A DNA stretch of 64,000 bases from DASXSB01 sp036506275 (lineage in GTDB: Bacteria; Methylomirabilota; Methylomirabilia; Rokubacteriales; CSP1-6), in the NCBI GenBank assembly GCA_036506275.1, contig DASXSB010000039.1:1-64000 (forward strand), in the 5' to 3' direction. This document shows positions 50,865-60,261 of the stretch, in pieces (within the stretch, counting starts at the first letter, position 1; every line of letters begins with the position of its first letter). The notes under the pieces were generated by a model that did no database searches, was not told the DNA's origin, and saw only the letters and a list, made by a program, of their open reading frames with translations. The position numbers and the translations under genes are program-made.

Positions 50865-52298
50865 ATCACGGCCGAGTTGCGGCTCTCGCGGCTGACGCCG
50901 ATCGCGATCACGCTGCTGCGCGCCGCCCGCAGCGCCGCCGGCAAGCAGCCGCTCCTGCTCGTGGGGGGAGCGGTGCGCGACGGGCGCCTGCGCCGTCCCG
51001 TCGTCGACGTCGATCTCGCCGTGCCGTCGGGGGCGCTCGCGCTCGCGCGCGCGATCGCCGACGGCGCCGGCGGCGCGTTCGTGGAGCTCGACGCCGCGCG
51101 GGGGGCGGGACGCGTGATCGTGGACGGCGCCTACCTCGACGTGACCGACTTCCGGGCGCCGACGCTCGCCGGCGACCTCGCCGCGCGCGACTTCACCGTG
51201 AACGCGATGGCGGTGGACGTGCGCGCGCTCCTCGCCCACGGCCGCGCGCGCATCATCGATCCCACCGGCGGGCTCGCGGATCTCGCCGCCCGCCGGCTGC
51301 GCCTCGCGGGGAGTGGAGTCCTCGCCGACGATCCGGTGCGCGCGCTGCGCGGGGTGCGGCTCGAGATCGCCCTCGGCCTCCGCCTCGCCCCCGCCGCCGC
51401 CCGCGCCATCCGCGCGATGGCGCCGCGGGTGGCAAACGTCTCCGCGGAGCGCGTGCGCGATGAGCTCCTCGCCATGCTGGCGGGGAGCGCGGCCGTCGCC
51501 CTCCGCCGCCTGGACGCCCTCGGCTTGCTCGCGGTGGTGCTGCCGGAGGTGGAGGCGATGCGCGGCACCGCGCAGCCGGCGCCGCACCAGTTTCCCGTGC
51601 TCGAGCACTCGCTGCGCGCGGTGGCGGGCGCCGACACCGTCACGGCCGCCCCGCACCGGCTGGTGCCGTTCGGCGAGGAGCTTCAGGCGCACCTCGCGCA
51701 ACCGCTCGGGGGCGGGGTGGACCGTGCGCGCGTGCTGAAGCTCGGCGCTCTCCTCCACGACGTGTCGAAGCCGGAGACGCGGCGGCTGATCGATGGCCGC
51801 GTTCGCTTCTTCGAGCACGACGTCCTCGGCGCCGCCCGCGCCCGAGCGGTGGGCGAGCGGTTGCGGCTGCCCGAGCGGGCGGTGGCGGTGCTGGAGCGCC
51901 TCGTGCGCCATCACCTGCGCCCGATGCATCTCGCGCAGGCAGGCGCGGTGAGCGCGCGCGCGCGGTATCGCTTCTACCGCGACCTCGGCGCCGACACGCG
52001 CGATCTCCTGCTCCTGACGCTCGTCGACGCTGCTGCCGTCACCGGCCGCTCGCCGCTCGCGCTGTGGCCGCACGCCGCGCTCATCCAGGACCTGCTTGCC
52101 GGCTTCCAGGAGCAGCGCCGGGAGGCGGCGGCGCCGCCCCTCGTGCGGGGCGATGACGTCATGCACCGCTTCGGCATTCCCCCCGGCCCCGCCGTCGGTC
52201 ACCTCCTGGAACGGGCGCGCGAGGCGCAGGCGCTCGGCCTGGTGCGGACGCGGGAGGAGGCCCTCGCCTACCTTGACTCCCCACGCGGCGACCTCTAA
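50865..52298 (+). CDS. CCA tRNA nucleotidyltransferase / poly(A) polymerase family protein
   Basis: A 477-aa class II nucleotidyltransferase. The polymerase beta core has LLVGGAVRDG and DVDLAVPSG (catalytic aspartates), RDFTVNAMAVDV, and ADDPVRALRGVRL; an HD domain follows (GALLHDVSKPETRR ... HHLRPMHL). It adds CCA to tRNA or A tails to RNA. Canonical starts are GTG 50826, inside the divergent gene, or TTG 50877, with no ribosome site near. ATC 50865 is 5 nt after GGGAGG (50854-50859) and is used here. The GGxVRD loop is followed by GRLRRPVVDVD, slightly atypical. Confidence 0.88.
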   Translation: MTAELRLSRLTPIAITLLRAARSAAGKQPLLLVGGAVRDGRLRRPVVDVDLAVPSGALALARAIADGAGGAFVELDAARGAGRVIVDGAYLDVTDFRAPTLAGDLAARDFTVNAMAVDVRALLAHGRARIIDPTGGLADLAARRLRLAGSGVLADDPVRALRGVRLEIALGLRLAPAAARAIRAMAPRVANVSAERVRDELLAMLAGSAAVALRRLDALGLLAVVLPEVEAMRGTAQPAPHQFPVLEHSLRAVAGADTVTAAPHRLVPFGEELQAHLAQPLGGGVDRARVLKLGALLHDVSKPETRRLIDGRVRFFEHDVLGAARARAVGERLRLPERAVAVLERLVRHHLRPMHLAQAGAVSARARYRFYRDLGADTRDLLLLTLVDAAAVTGRSPLALWPHAALIQDLLAGFQEQRREAAAPPLVRGDDVMHRFGIPPGPAVGHLLERAREAQALGLVRTREEALAYLDSPRGDL

Positions 52299-52368
52299 AG
52301 TGTCGGCACTCTTGACCCGAATCGACATCGAACGACGACCACGTCGTGACATCTCCAGGAGGCCCGGT

Positions 52369-53925
52369 ATGACCGGTAGGAGCGGATGGCGTGCGTTTCT
52401 GTGCTTAGGTCTCGTGCTCGTCTGTCCGTGGGCGGCGGCCGCCGCCTCCGCGGGCAAGGTCGTCATTGCCCAGGGTGTGGATCCGAGCACCCTCGACATC
52501 ATGAACCAGCAGGAAACGCCGGCCTCGGTGGTCGGCGCCCACATCTTCGAGCAGCTCGTCGAGCGCGACGCCGATCTGAAGATCGTGCCCGCCCTCGCCG
52601 TCGAGCTGCCCAAGCTCGTCTCGCCCCAGGTGTGGGAAGTGAAGCTGCGCAAGGGCGTGAAGTTCCACAACGGGGAGGACTTCAACGCCGAGTCGGTGAA
52701 GTTCAGCCTGGAGCGCGTGAAGACGCCCGCCCTCCGCGCGAGCTCGAACTTCCGGCCCATCGAGCGCGTGGAGATCGTCGATCCCTACACGGTGCGCGTG
52801 CACACGTCGAAGCCGTGGCCGACGTTCACGACGATCATGACGTTCGCCCAGGCGTCGATGTATCCGGCGAAGGAATACGCGGGCAAGGACCCGGCCGCGA
52901 TCTCCAAGACGCCCATCGGCACCGGACCCTACAAGCTCGTCCGCTGGAGCAAGGACGAGGAGATCGTTCTGGAGGCGAACACGAAGTACTGGCGCGGGGA
53001 GCCGAAGATCAAGACGGTGGTGTTCCGTCCCATTCCCGACGACGCCGTTCGCGTGGCCGCGCTCCAGAACGGCGAAATCGACGTGGCGGTCAACATCCCG
53101 CCCCATCTGGCCGGCATCATCGAGAAGCATCCCAAGGTATTTCTCTCCACGGCACCCAGCATCCGCACGCTTCAGCTCATGTTCGTGACCCACGAGTTCG
53201 ACGCCCAGCACAAGCTGGTGGGGCCCTACAAGGGCCCGACCGTCGACAAGCGCGTGCGGCAGGCGATCACCTATGCCGTCGACGCCGACGAGATCATCAA
53301 GACCGTGCTCGACGGCAAGGCCATGCGGGTGGCCACCATGCTCACCTCGCTTCATTTCGGATTCGATCCCAGCCTCAAGCCCGTGAAGCAGGACCTCGCC
53401 AAGACCAAGAAGCTCCTGGGGGAGGCCGGCTACCCGAACGGCGTCGAGATCACGCTCAACAGCCCGCAGGGCCGCTACGTGCGCGACAAGGAAGTGGCGG
53501 AGGCGGTGACGGGTCAGCTCAACAAGGCGGGCATCCGAACCACGCTGCGAACGCACGAGTTCGTGAGCTTCCTGAACAACCTCGTATATCAGCACAAGGC
53601 GGGACCGGTGTGGCTGATCGGCTGGGGGACGCCCACCCTCGACGCGGAGACGGTGTACGCGCCGCTCTTCGAGACGGGGAGCAACCTCGGCAACTACCAC
53701 AACGAGGACTTCGACCGCATGCTGTCCGAGGCGAAGACGATCATGGACGAGAAGAAGCGCGCGGACCAGTACCACCGCATCTCGCGTCTCTGGATCGAGG
53801 ACGCCGCCGCCGTGCCGCTCTATCAGCAGCTCGATCTCTACGGCGTCAACAAGCGGATCGCGTGGAAAGCACGCAGCGACGAGCGCATCAAGGCCTACGA
53901 CATGAGCCTGAAGGACGGCAAATAG
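52369..53925 (+). CDS. ABC transporter substrate-binding protein, family 5 (peptide/nickel type)
   Basis: A 518-aa periplasmic binding protein. A signal peptide (GLVLVCPWAAAAASA) precedes GKVVIAQGVDPSTLDIMN. Family features are LRKGVKFHNGEDFNAESV, GTGPYKLVRWSKDEEIVLEAN, KRVRQAITYAVDADEI and the NYHNEDFDRML region. Members bind oligopeptides, dipeptides, haem or metals. AGGAGG is 7 nt before ATG 52369. No permease or ATPase genes of this transporter are nearby, so it is an orphan here. A tRNA-Gly gene follows the stop by about 35 nt. Confidence 0.93.
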   Translation: MTGRSGWRAFLCLGLVLVCPWAAAAASAGKVVIAQGVDPSTLDIMNQQETPASVVGAHIFEQLVERDADLKIVPALAVELPKLVSPQVWEVKLRKGVKFHNGEDFNAESVKFSLERVKTPALRASSNFRPIERVEIVDPYTVRVHTSKPWPTFTTIMTFAQASMYPAKEYAGKDPAAISKTPIGTGPYKLVRWSKDEEIVLEANTKYWRGEPKIKTVVFRPIPDDAVRVAALQNGEIDVAVNIPPHLAGIIEKHPKVFLSTAPSIRTLQLMFVTHEFDAQHKLVGPYKGPTVDKRVRQAITYAVDADEIIKTVLDGKAMRVATMLTSLHFGFDPSLKPVKQDLAKTKKLLGEAGYPNGVEITLNSPQGRYVRDKEVAEAVTGQLNKAGIRTTLRTHEFVSFLNNLVYQHKAGPVWLIGWGTPTLDAETVYAPLFETGSNLGNYHNEDFDRMLSEAKTIMDEKKRADQYHRISRLWIEDAAAVPLYQQLDLYGVNKRIAWKARSDERIKAYDMSLKDGK

Positions 53926-53959
53926 GGCGCGGCGCGAGCGGAGTACAATAGCTCCACGA

Positions 53960-54034
53960 GCGGCCGTAATTCAGTGGCAGAATGCCAGCTTCCCAAGCTG
54001 GACGTCGCCGGTTCGAATCCGGTCGGCCGCTCCA
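53960..54034 (+). tRNA. tRNA-Gly (anticodon CCC)
   Basis: A 75-nt cloverleaf with encoded CCA. Acceptor arms GCGGCCG (53960-53966) and CGGCCGC (54024-54030) pair; the anticodon stem CCAGC/GCTGG encloses loop TTCCCAA with anticodon CCC at 53992-53994; the T arm is GCCGG-TTCGAAT-CCGGT. The discriminator base is T. It begins an accessory interval. Confidence 0.95.
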
Positions 54035-54040
54035 ATGTTT

Positions 54041-54073
54041 CACGGGCTTCCGGCTCAACTCCGGGAGCCCGTG
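54041..54073 (+). terminator. Strong hairpin just after tRNA-Gly
   Basis: CACGGGCT-T-CCGG (54041-54053) pairs with CCGG-G-AGCCCGTG (54061-54073) around a 7-base loop, giving about 13 bp with one T-G pair. It starts 7 nt after the tRNA CCA. No T run follows, so it may act as a processing or rho-aided end. Confidence 0.5.
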
Positions 54074-54081
54074 GCGTCTGT

Positions 54082-54095
54082 GGGGCCCAACGGGG
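54082..54095. repeat. Left copy of a near-identical direct repeat bracketing the nickel operon
   Basis: GGGGCCCAACGGGG here and GGGGCCCAAACGGGG at 60262-60276 differ by one A. The 6.2 kb between them contains the nickel-transport operon and most of the gene fragments. This copy lies 48 nt after the tRNA-Gly gene. Confidence 0.4.
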
Positions 54096-54135
54096 GCTCA
54101 CGTATCCTTCCCGGCAACCCGGTCATTTTCGTACC

Positions 54136-54816
54136 CTACGGTTGCGTGCACAGGAGCCAGGCACCGAGGACGACGCTGGCGAGGCCCGCACCTAGCCGAA
54201 TGACGGTGTTCGCGTGCCCCCCACGGTTTGCGGTAAGCACGAACGGCACCGCGATGAGCCCACTCAAGGCGAGCATCCCGGCCGTCGATCCGAGACCGAA
54301 CATCGCGATATAGAGCACGCCCGCGAGTGGACTGGGAATCGTGGCGAGGACGAATAGCATGAGCGCCGCGCTGCCCGCCATGCCGTGGAGCACGCCGATC
54401 ACGAATGGGCGGCGGCCGCTCTGGAACACCCCCGCGTGGCTATGCGCAACGTCGCCGCCAATGTGCACGTGGGGTGGCGCTTTCCCATGTGCATGTTCGC
54501 CGAGGGCCAGCATTGCCATCGTCCGGAGGACCACATGGCCACCGAGCAGGATCAACACCAGCGCGACCAGCGTCTCGAAGGCGCGTCCCAGCGCAGGCGA
54601 GATCGTCATCTTGAACCCGATCGTCGCCAACCCGGCCCCGAGGAGGGCGGCGGTATGGCCGGCTCCCCAGAACGTGCCGAGCAGGCAGCTTCGCGCCAGG
54701 CTTCGATCCTGGCTGACGAACGCCGAGATGGCGGCGATGTGATCGACATCGGCCGCATGTCGCACACCGAGCAGGAACCCGACGCCGATGGCGGCCGTGA
54801 GCGAGGTATCCATCAT
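54136..54816 (-). CDS. Nickel/cobalt transporter of the NiCoT/UreH type
   Basis: A 226-aa membrane protein with about six helices. The metal-selectivity motif H-x4-DH is present in RHAADVDHIAAIS (H20, D25, H26). Other conserved parts are GTFWGAGHTAALL and GVLHGMAGSAALMLF. A short His-containing loop (EHAHGKAPPHVH) lies between helices. It moves Ni2+ or Co2+ through the inner membrane. It is the last gene of the DUF4331 operon and overlaps the preceding transporter gene by 4 nt. Confidence 0.87.
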   Translation of the reverse strand: MMDTSLTAAIGVGFLLGVRHAADVDHIAAISAFVSQDRSLARSCLLGTFWGAGHTAALLGAGLATIGFKMTISPALGRAFETLVALVLILLGGHVVLRTMAMLALGEHAHGKAPPHVHIGGDVAHSHAGVFQSGRRPFVIGVLHGMAGSAALMLFVLATIPSPLAGVLYIAMFGLGSTAGMLALSGLIAVPFVLTANRGGHANTVIRLGAGLASVVLGAWLLCTQP

Positions 54817-56372
54817 AAGGGGCCGATGGCGAGCACGCCGGCGGCGCGCAGGCTCTGGATGACGATCGCCGCGCCGAGCACCGTCATCACCGCCGATGAC
54901 GTCAGTGGCAGCCATCGCGTCAGGATGGCGCCTTCGCCGTGGAATCGGGTCATCAGACGGCGGGCGTAGACGATCAGCAGCCCGATCGCGATCAGGACCG
55001 CCGCTAGCCCGACGCTGAAGGCGACGATGAGGACCAGTCCGAAGGCAACGCGATTGAGGGAGATCGCGCTCAGCAAGACGACGAGGGCGGCCGGGCATGG
55101 CACGATGCCGCCCGTGATTCCCAGCGCGAACAAGGTGCGGAGCGAGACAGCGCCGGGCGCGTGGTGATGATGGTGATGGGGGTGCGCGTGGTGGTGCGTA
55201 TTCTCGAGCGCGTCGCCGGCGTAGCGACGCACGAAGAGCGCAACCCCGAGTCCGGCGATGAGCAGCCCCGAGCTCACGCCCAGCCACGGATAGAGCCGCT
55301 CCGGCAGGACGTAGCGCGACGCGTACAACGTGACCGCGCCGAGGAGATAGACGCCCGCGGTGTGAGCGGCGGTGACGACGAGGCCGAGCGCGAGCGCGTG
55401 CCATGCCGTTCCTCGTGAACCCACGAGATAGGCGGCGACGAGGGTCTTGCCATGTCCCGGCTCCAGGGCGTGAAAGGCGCCGAGGCCGCCCGCGGCGATC
55501 AGCGCGAACACGATGATTCCGGCGCCGAGCCGCGGGGTCGCGATGAGATCCGTGAATGAGCTACGCGGCGTGGACCTCCGGTTTGGCGTCAGTGGCGCGC
55601 CGGCGTCACCGTCCGACCGTACCGTCGGGACATCGCGGTCGGACGGTGTGGCAGCGGCGCGGTCCGAGCCGGAGGCGTGCGCCAGCGGCGGCGGCAGATC
55701 CAGGCGCGGCGTCCGGGCCGCCGGCGGCCGGTACGTCGAGGTCTCGGTGCTCGGCGGGTCGGGTCGCTTCACGACGAGAGAGGCGGTGACTGTCTGCGGG
55801 GGACTGTCGAGAAGGTCAGTCGGATAGTCGCTGAGCTCTCGGCTTCGATCCTCGGCGGGCACCGAGCTCTCCACGAGCTCCAGGCCGGTATCCACGACGG
55901 CGACGATCTCCTTCCACCCGGCCCGTCCACTGAAGTTGTCGTCGCGGTAGCGGATATCGAGCTTCGTTTCTCCCCCGGCCAGCTTTGCGCGATATCGAAC
56001 GGCGACCTTCAACGTCGGAAGTCCTCCGGCACCGGGCGGAAAGATGATCGTCTTTCCGACCACCTCGAGCGGCAGGCGATGGCCATGGACGACGAGCGCG
56101 AGCCCATCCTTGAGCATCTCCGCCTTGCGCGGGAGGTACCGCGCGACGGTTGGATGGGTGGTGTCGGCGACGACACCGGTCTCCTGGATCTCCTGGAAGG
56201 TCGGGATCTCGGCCATGTCAACGACGTAGCGCAACTCGACGGTGTTCCGGCGGACCTCCAGGCGCGTGTAATGACTCACCGTGAAGTTGCCGAGCGGATG
56301 CGCCGCCGCCGGGGCCGTGCTCATGACGACGGCGGCGCCAACGAGGAGCGCCCCGAGCCGGTGCGCTGTCAC
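54813..56372 (-). CDS. Nickel/cobalt efflux-type transporter (NicO/RcnA-like) with periplasmic domain
   Basis: A 519-aa protein. A signal peptide ends APAAAHPLG; residues 25-205 form a periplasmic beta-rich domain; a Pro/Ser/Asp-rich linker runs to about 280; six helices follow. Metal sites are HALEPGHGKT (301-310) and a His run HHHAHPHHHHHH (393-404). The membrane half matches NicO/RcnA exporters. Together with the smaller NiCoT gene it would move Ni or Co. It overlaps its neighbours by 4 nt on both sides, so it is firmly part of the operon. Confidence 0.88.
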   Translation of the reverse strand: MTAHRLGALLVGAAVVMSTAPAAAHPLGNFTVSHYTRLEVRRNTVELRYVVDMAEIPTFQEIQETGVVADTTHPTVARYLPRKAEMLKDGLALVVHGHRLPLEVVGKTIIFPPGAGGLPTLKVAVRYRAKLAGGETKLDIRYRDDNFSGRAGWKEIVAVVDTGLELVESSVPAEDRSRELSDYPTDLLDSPPQTVTASLVVKRPDPPSTETSTYRPPAARTPRLDLPPPLAHASGSDRAAATPSDRDVPTVRSDGDAGAPLTPNRRSTPRSSFTDLIATPRLGAGIIVFALIAAGGLGAFHALEPGHGKTLVAAYLVGSRGTAWHALALGLVVTAAHTAGVYLLGAVTLYASRYVLPERLYPWLGVSSGLLIAGLGVALFVRRYAGDALENTHHHAHPHHHHHHAPGAVSLRTLFALGITGGIVPCPAALVVLLSAISLNRVAFGLVLIVAFSVGLAAVLIAIGLLIVYARRLMTRFHGEGAILTRWLPLTSSAVMTVLGAAIVIQSLRAAGVLAIGPL

Positions 56373-57640
56373 CGGCGCACTTCCTCCACCGCGAGAATCG
56401 CGCGTGCCTTATCGGCCTGCCACACGTGGAAGCGGGGGTTCGTCGCGAGCGCCCGGCGGAGGTAGTCGCGCGCGGCGTCGGCATTGCCGGCGGCGCCATG
56501 GATCAGGCCCGCGTGGAAAAAGAGCCTGGCGTCTCTCGTCCCGTGCTTCAGCGCCTCCGTCATCGCGGCCATCGCCTCCTCGATGCGGCCGTTCTTGTAG
56601 AGCGCCCACGCGAGGACGTCGTACCCGTACACATCCTGGCGCGCCGTGATCTCGAGCCGCGCCAGCTCGAGCGCCCGCGCGAGGTCACGATCGTGGTCCG
56701 CATAGAAATAGGCGAGCTCACGGTTGTAGATGACGCGGTTCAGCGCGTTCAAGCGGCCGATGTACTCCACGAGGTCGTATTGCTTGCGGGCATCCTCCGT
56801 CCTCCCCAGCCGCGCATAGACGTCTCCGAGGGCGACGGCATACTCCGGAAGCGGGACGACGCCGAGCGCACGCTTGTAGAGCGCGATCGCGTCGTCGTAT
56901 CTCGCCTGCGCAGTCAGGACCTGCGCCAGACCGGCGAGCGCGCGATAGTAATTGGGCTGTGTCTCCAAGGCCGCCAGGTAACTGGCGTGCGCGGCATCGA
57001 GGTCGCCTATCGCGAAGTACTCGGCGCCGAGCTGCCACGCCGTCCACGCCACGCTTTCCGCGGGATATGACGGAGCGACCCGGGCCACGTCGAGCGCCCG
57101 CTGGAGATCCGCGATGGCCGCCCGTGCGTCGCCATGGATGCTCTTCAGGCCTGCGAGACGCGCCAGCGCGTACAGATCGGCGCCGCGCGCCATCATCGAT
57201 CGATAGGCGGTTTCGGCGTCGTGGTAGCGGCCGGTTTCCAGGTACGCGTCGCCGAGGACGCCATAGGCATCGCCGTCGTCCGGATCGAGCGTGACGGCCC
57301 GGGTCGCGTATGCGGCAGCCGCGGTGAAGTCGTGACGCAAGTAGAAGACGTAGGCGAGATGACGGAGGGCTCCCGCATTCCGGGGCGTCAGCGCGAGCGA
57401 TTGCTGGAGCGCCGCCTCCGCGCGCGCGAGGTAGACGACGTCGCCGCTCTCGCGCGCCTTTCGGATGAACGCGTCCCCCAGACGGTAATACGTGCGCGCA
57501 TCCCATCGGTTTCGACTCAACAACCGCTCGTAGTACGCGATGTGGTTGTCGGCGCCGCCGGGCTCTGCGCTCGCCGCCGGTGGCGAGAGCACGACGAGCG
57601 CGGCGATCGTGCACATGACGCGACGGAGGTGTCGGCCCAT
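56369..57640 (-). CDS. Secreted tetratricopeptide-repeat protein
   Basis: A 423-aa protein with signal peptide (MCTIAALVVLSPPAASAEP) and about eight TPR-like units (for example RNAGALRHLAYVFYLRHDF, DDGDAYGVLGDAYLETGRY, NYYRALAGLAQVLTAQARY, YDVLAWALYKNGRIEEAM). It is a periplasmic scaffold. It lies between the DUF4331 gene and the transporters; such TPR proteins are seen with DUF4331 and metal transporters in other genomes as I recall. AAGGAAGGA is upstream of ATG 57640. Confidence 0.85.
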   Translation of the reverse strand: MGRHLRRVMCTIAALVVLSPPAASAEPGGADNHIAYYERLLSRNRWDARTYYRLGDAFIRKARESGDVVYLARAEAALQQSLALTPRNAGALRHLAYVFYLRHDFTAAAAYATRAVTLDPDDGDAYGVLGDAYLETGRYHDAETAYRSMMARGADLYALARLAGLKSIHGDARAAIADLQRALDVARVAPSYPAESVAWTAWQLGAEYFAIGDLDAAHASYLAALETQPNYYRALAGLAQVLTAQARYDDAIALYKRALGVVPLPEYAVALGDVYARLGRTEDARKQYDLVEYIGRLNALNRVIYNRELAYFYADHDRDLARALELARLEITARQDVYGYDVLAWALYKNGRIEEAMAAMTEALKHGTRDARLFFHAGLIHGAAGNADAARDYLRRALATNPRFHVWQADKARAILAVEEVRR

Positions 57641-57708
57641 TGCGGTTCGTCCTTCCTTTCGGGGGGACGGCGCGCCGGCGTCGGGCGCCGCCGCCCCCGG
57701 CGCGGCCA

Positions 57709-59271
57709 TTACCGGAACAGCGGCTCGTTCGGATCGAGCTGGAGCGGCGCCGACGGGCTCCGGCCCGGGTTGGGCGTGGGAAGGAACGGAAACGCCAGCG
57801 TCACATTGTTCCCCGGATTGACGCCGGGTGTTCCCGGCCGCACCCGATCGAAGTTCACGCCGTCACCCAGGCAGGGGACGGGATTCATCAGGACGCCCGC
57901 GACGGCGCGAATCGCGATGTCGGTGACGTCGTCGTTCGGGCGCCGCCCGTTTGGCCAGCCGGCGGCATCGGTGATCGTCGCCGGGTCGAACTTTGAAAAG
58001 CAGGTTCCGCCGTTGTCAAAGCTCGTGAGAACCGTGAGTCGCTTCTGGTTGGCCGGTGGCGTCGGCGGAATCCCGAGATTCACCCGCAACAGCTCGGAGA
58101 CGATCCCGGGCGGCCCCGAGAAGACCGGGGGGAAATACTGCAAGAGCACGGTGACGAGGTCGTTGCGGTTCGTCGTCGGGAAGTTCGTCCCGAACACCGC
58201 ATTGAGCAGACCGGCCAGGCGCGGACGCTCGTAGAAATCGAGGAACTGCGCTTCGTTCGCCGGATCCTGTGCATTCCAGAAGTCCTTGGAGCCGGTCCCG
58301 ATGATGACTTCGTTCACGAGCGGATTCGCCAGGCGTGCGACCTGCACGAAGTTTCCGGATCCGAACGAGGTGCCGTCCTCCTTGAAATGCCGGTTGCGCG
58401 GGCGGCTCGTCGAGGCATACATGCCGACGGTGGACGTGCCCAGCAGGCGGATGGGAATCTCGATGGCGATCGTCGTGACGTTCAGGCCCTCGAAGCCGTC
58501 GTCGACACCGAACGCGTTCGCGGTGTCATTCGTGTCCTCGGACAGCGTCAGAATCGGCGGCTTCCGGCGGAAGTTCAGGGTGTCGAACGTGGATCCGAGA
58601 TCGATGTAGAACGTCTCCTCGCGCTGTCCAACGAAGACACGCACGCCGTGGCCGAGGTCGAAAATGCCCTGAGCGGCGAGGGCCGGGTAGTCCGGGATGG
58701 TGCCGGGACCGACGTTGGACGGTACGGCGATCAGGGGCGTCCCGTCGACCGCGGTCGATCGCGTGCCGATCGCACGCGCGACCCCCCGTCCGGCCTTACC
58801 CTTGGCGATCGCCTCCACCGTGTAGCGCTGACGAAGTCCGAGACCTTGGGACCCGGCGCCGGAGAGCGCCGTGATCGGCGGCACTCCGGCGTAGGAAATC
58901 GGAACGTCCCTGAAGTTGAGCCCGCCCGACGTGTCGCGAATCTCCGTCTCGAATCTGAACTGGATCGTGAGGTCCTCGGCGCGGCCGCTCTGGCTGAGGT
59001 CGAAGTGAAACTCGTAGAGCACCTGGTCATCGAGGTTGAAGAAGTTCGGGCCCGAGGCGGGCGCCTGAGCGGGGATGACGTTCATGATGAACACCGCCTT
59101 GGCGTCGTCCTCCCAGCTCCGGAACGCATAGACGTCGGTGAGGTCCGCCGCCGGGTCCAGCGCAATGAGGGGCGCCTCCCGGTGGCTGGCGCCCCAGGCG
59201 GCCGGTGGGGGAGCGATCAAGATCAACAGCGCCATCATTGCAATCCCGCGAAGCCAAGGGCGTGGTTTCAT
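57709..59271 (-). CDS. Secreted DUF4331 protein
   Basis: A 520-aa exported protein. A signal peptide ends PPPAAWGASHREAPLIALD; ASHREAP-x-I-x-x-D-P is the mark of DUF4331. Other segments are DLTDVYAFRSWED, GFEGLNVTTIAIEIPI, GTGSKDFWNAQDPANEAQFL and DDVTDIAIRAVAGVL. The family has no established function. It is the first gene of the nickel-transport operon. GC and third-position bias are visibly lower than in the flanking core genes, in line with acquired DNA. Confidence 0.88.
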   Translation of the reverse strand: MKPRPWLRGIAMMALLILIAPPPAAWGASHREAPLIALDPAADLTDVYAFRSWEDDAKAVFIMNVIPAQAPASGPNFFNLDDQVLYEFHFDLSQSGRAEDLTIQFRFETEIRDTSGGLNFRDVPISYAGVPPITALSGAGSQGLGLRQRYTVEAIAKGKAGRGVARAIGTRSTAVDGTPLIAVPSNVGPGTIPDYPALAAQGIFDLGHGVRVFVGQREETFYIDLGSTFDTLNFRRKPPILTLSEDTNDTANAFGVDDGFEGLNVTTIAIEIPIRLLGTSTVGMYASTSRPRNRHFKEDGTSFGSGNFVQVARLANPLVNEVIIGTGSKDFWNAQDPANEAQFLDFYERPRLAGLLNAVFGTNFPTTNRNDLVTVLLQYFPPVFSGPPGIVSELLRVNLGIPPTPPANQKRLTVLTSFDNGGTCFSKFDPATITDAAGWPNGRRPNDDVTDIAIRAVAGVLMNPVPCLGDGVNFDRVRPGTPGVNPGNNVTLAFPFLPTPNPGRSPSAPLQLDPNEPLFR

Positions 59272-59416
59272 GGCAGCCTCGTACTTGCGTCCGTCGAGCG
59301 TTATCGATTCGTATCCCGGTTGCCTTGTCCGGAACTACGAACGGGGATGCGCGCGCGGATTTCTCGATGTCGCGATTCTGGAAGAACCGCAACGGCGGCG
59401 CTTCGAGGACGAGCAC

Positions 59417-59791
59417 GTCGTGGTCAACCTCGGCCCCGCAAACGCGAGCGGTGTTGTCGTGAGGGATACCCTTCCCGCGGGCACGACGTTCGTCAGCGCC
59501 GTCTGCACCGCCGTCGGGTGCACCACCGGCAACGGGACCGTCAACTGCACCGTGTCCCCTCAAGGCACCCCGTGCGCGTTTGCCAATGGCGTCGTGACCT
59601 GCAATATCGGCGCGCTCGCCCCCTTCACGCTCGCGAGTCCTAGTGGCGTCGGCATACGATTGGTCGTGCATGTCACCGCGCCGGCCGGGAGCACCCTCAC
59701 CAACACCGGCGTGGTGAGCGCGGCGAATCCCGATCCCCGCCCGGGGAACAATTCGTCGACCGTTGCCACACGTGTCAGCACCGCTGACTGA
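59417..59791 (+). pseudogene. C-terminal fragment of a DUF11 repeat surface protein
   Basis: From VVVNLGPANASGVVVRDTLP the frame follows a DUF11 (bacterial surface/adhesin) repeat: LPAGTTFVSAVCTAVGCT, GALAPF, and the end VSAANPDPRPGNNSSTV. The first strand of the repeat (usually with VTxxNLGP after a K-x-D/A motif) is missing, and upstream sequence (to 59138) shows no signal peptide or repeat. So only the last repeat of a larger protein remains. Confidence 0.65.
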
Positions 59792-59951
59792 CGGAGAAGA
59801 AACGCAATATCGCTGATCGGCACGAGCTTACGGCTCGAACGCGGGTCGGAGGGGCAGACCCTCGCCCTTAGCGCAGCCGCTTTAATACGTACTGGTAGGT
59901 GATCGACCGGCTGCTTTGACTTCTCTCGTACGCCTGCCTTACCGTCGCGCC

Positions 59952-60158
59952 ATGAAACCGGCGGCACTTGTCCGCATGAATCGTCGTGGATTTCTGGGCG
60001 CGTGTATGGCCGTTGGGCTCGGGGTGCCCTCCGGTGTCATGGCGCAGCCGACCGCCAGGGTGTATCGCCTCGGATTCCTCGTCCCCACCGGGAGCGAGGT
60101 CGCCGTTGGCCAGCGGGGACGGCGCTTCACGGAGCGTGCGAAAGCGAGAAGCGGATGA
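59952..60158 (+). pseudogene. N-terminal fragment of an ABC-type substrate-binding protein
   Basis: MNRRGFLGACMAVGLGVPSG and then YRLGFLVPTGSEVA is the Tat-like/Sec signal and first strand of PF04392-type ABC binding proteins (RRxFL ... AQ ... YRxGFL). The frame then leaves the family and stops after GRRFTERAKARSG. The rest of about 270 residues is absent. Confidence 0.65.
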
Positions 60159-60261
60159 TGATGCGGCGCTCGAGCCTTTCTGCGTCGTAAAGATTGGCTA
60201 CTTCGGTACGGACAAGCCCGAGTTCGGCCGGCGCTTGGGCGCGCTCGTCCCCCCGCACTGC

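Noticed and set aside
54013..54034. Duplication of the tRNA-Gly 3' end as an integrase att site
   Set aside because: I looked downstream to the window end for GGTTCGAATCCGGTC-like sequence and saw no second copy.
53974..54313. Three overlapping open frames across tRNA-Gly
   Set aside because: They translate the tRNA and its hairpin and have no motif or ribosome site.
55161..55195. CAC/GTG-rich repeat
   Set aside because: It encodes the His run of the nickel exporter.
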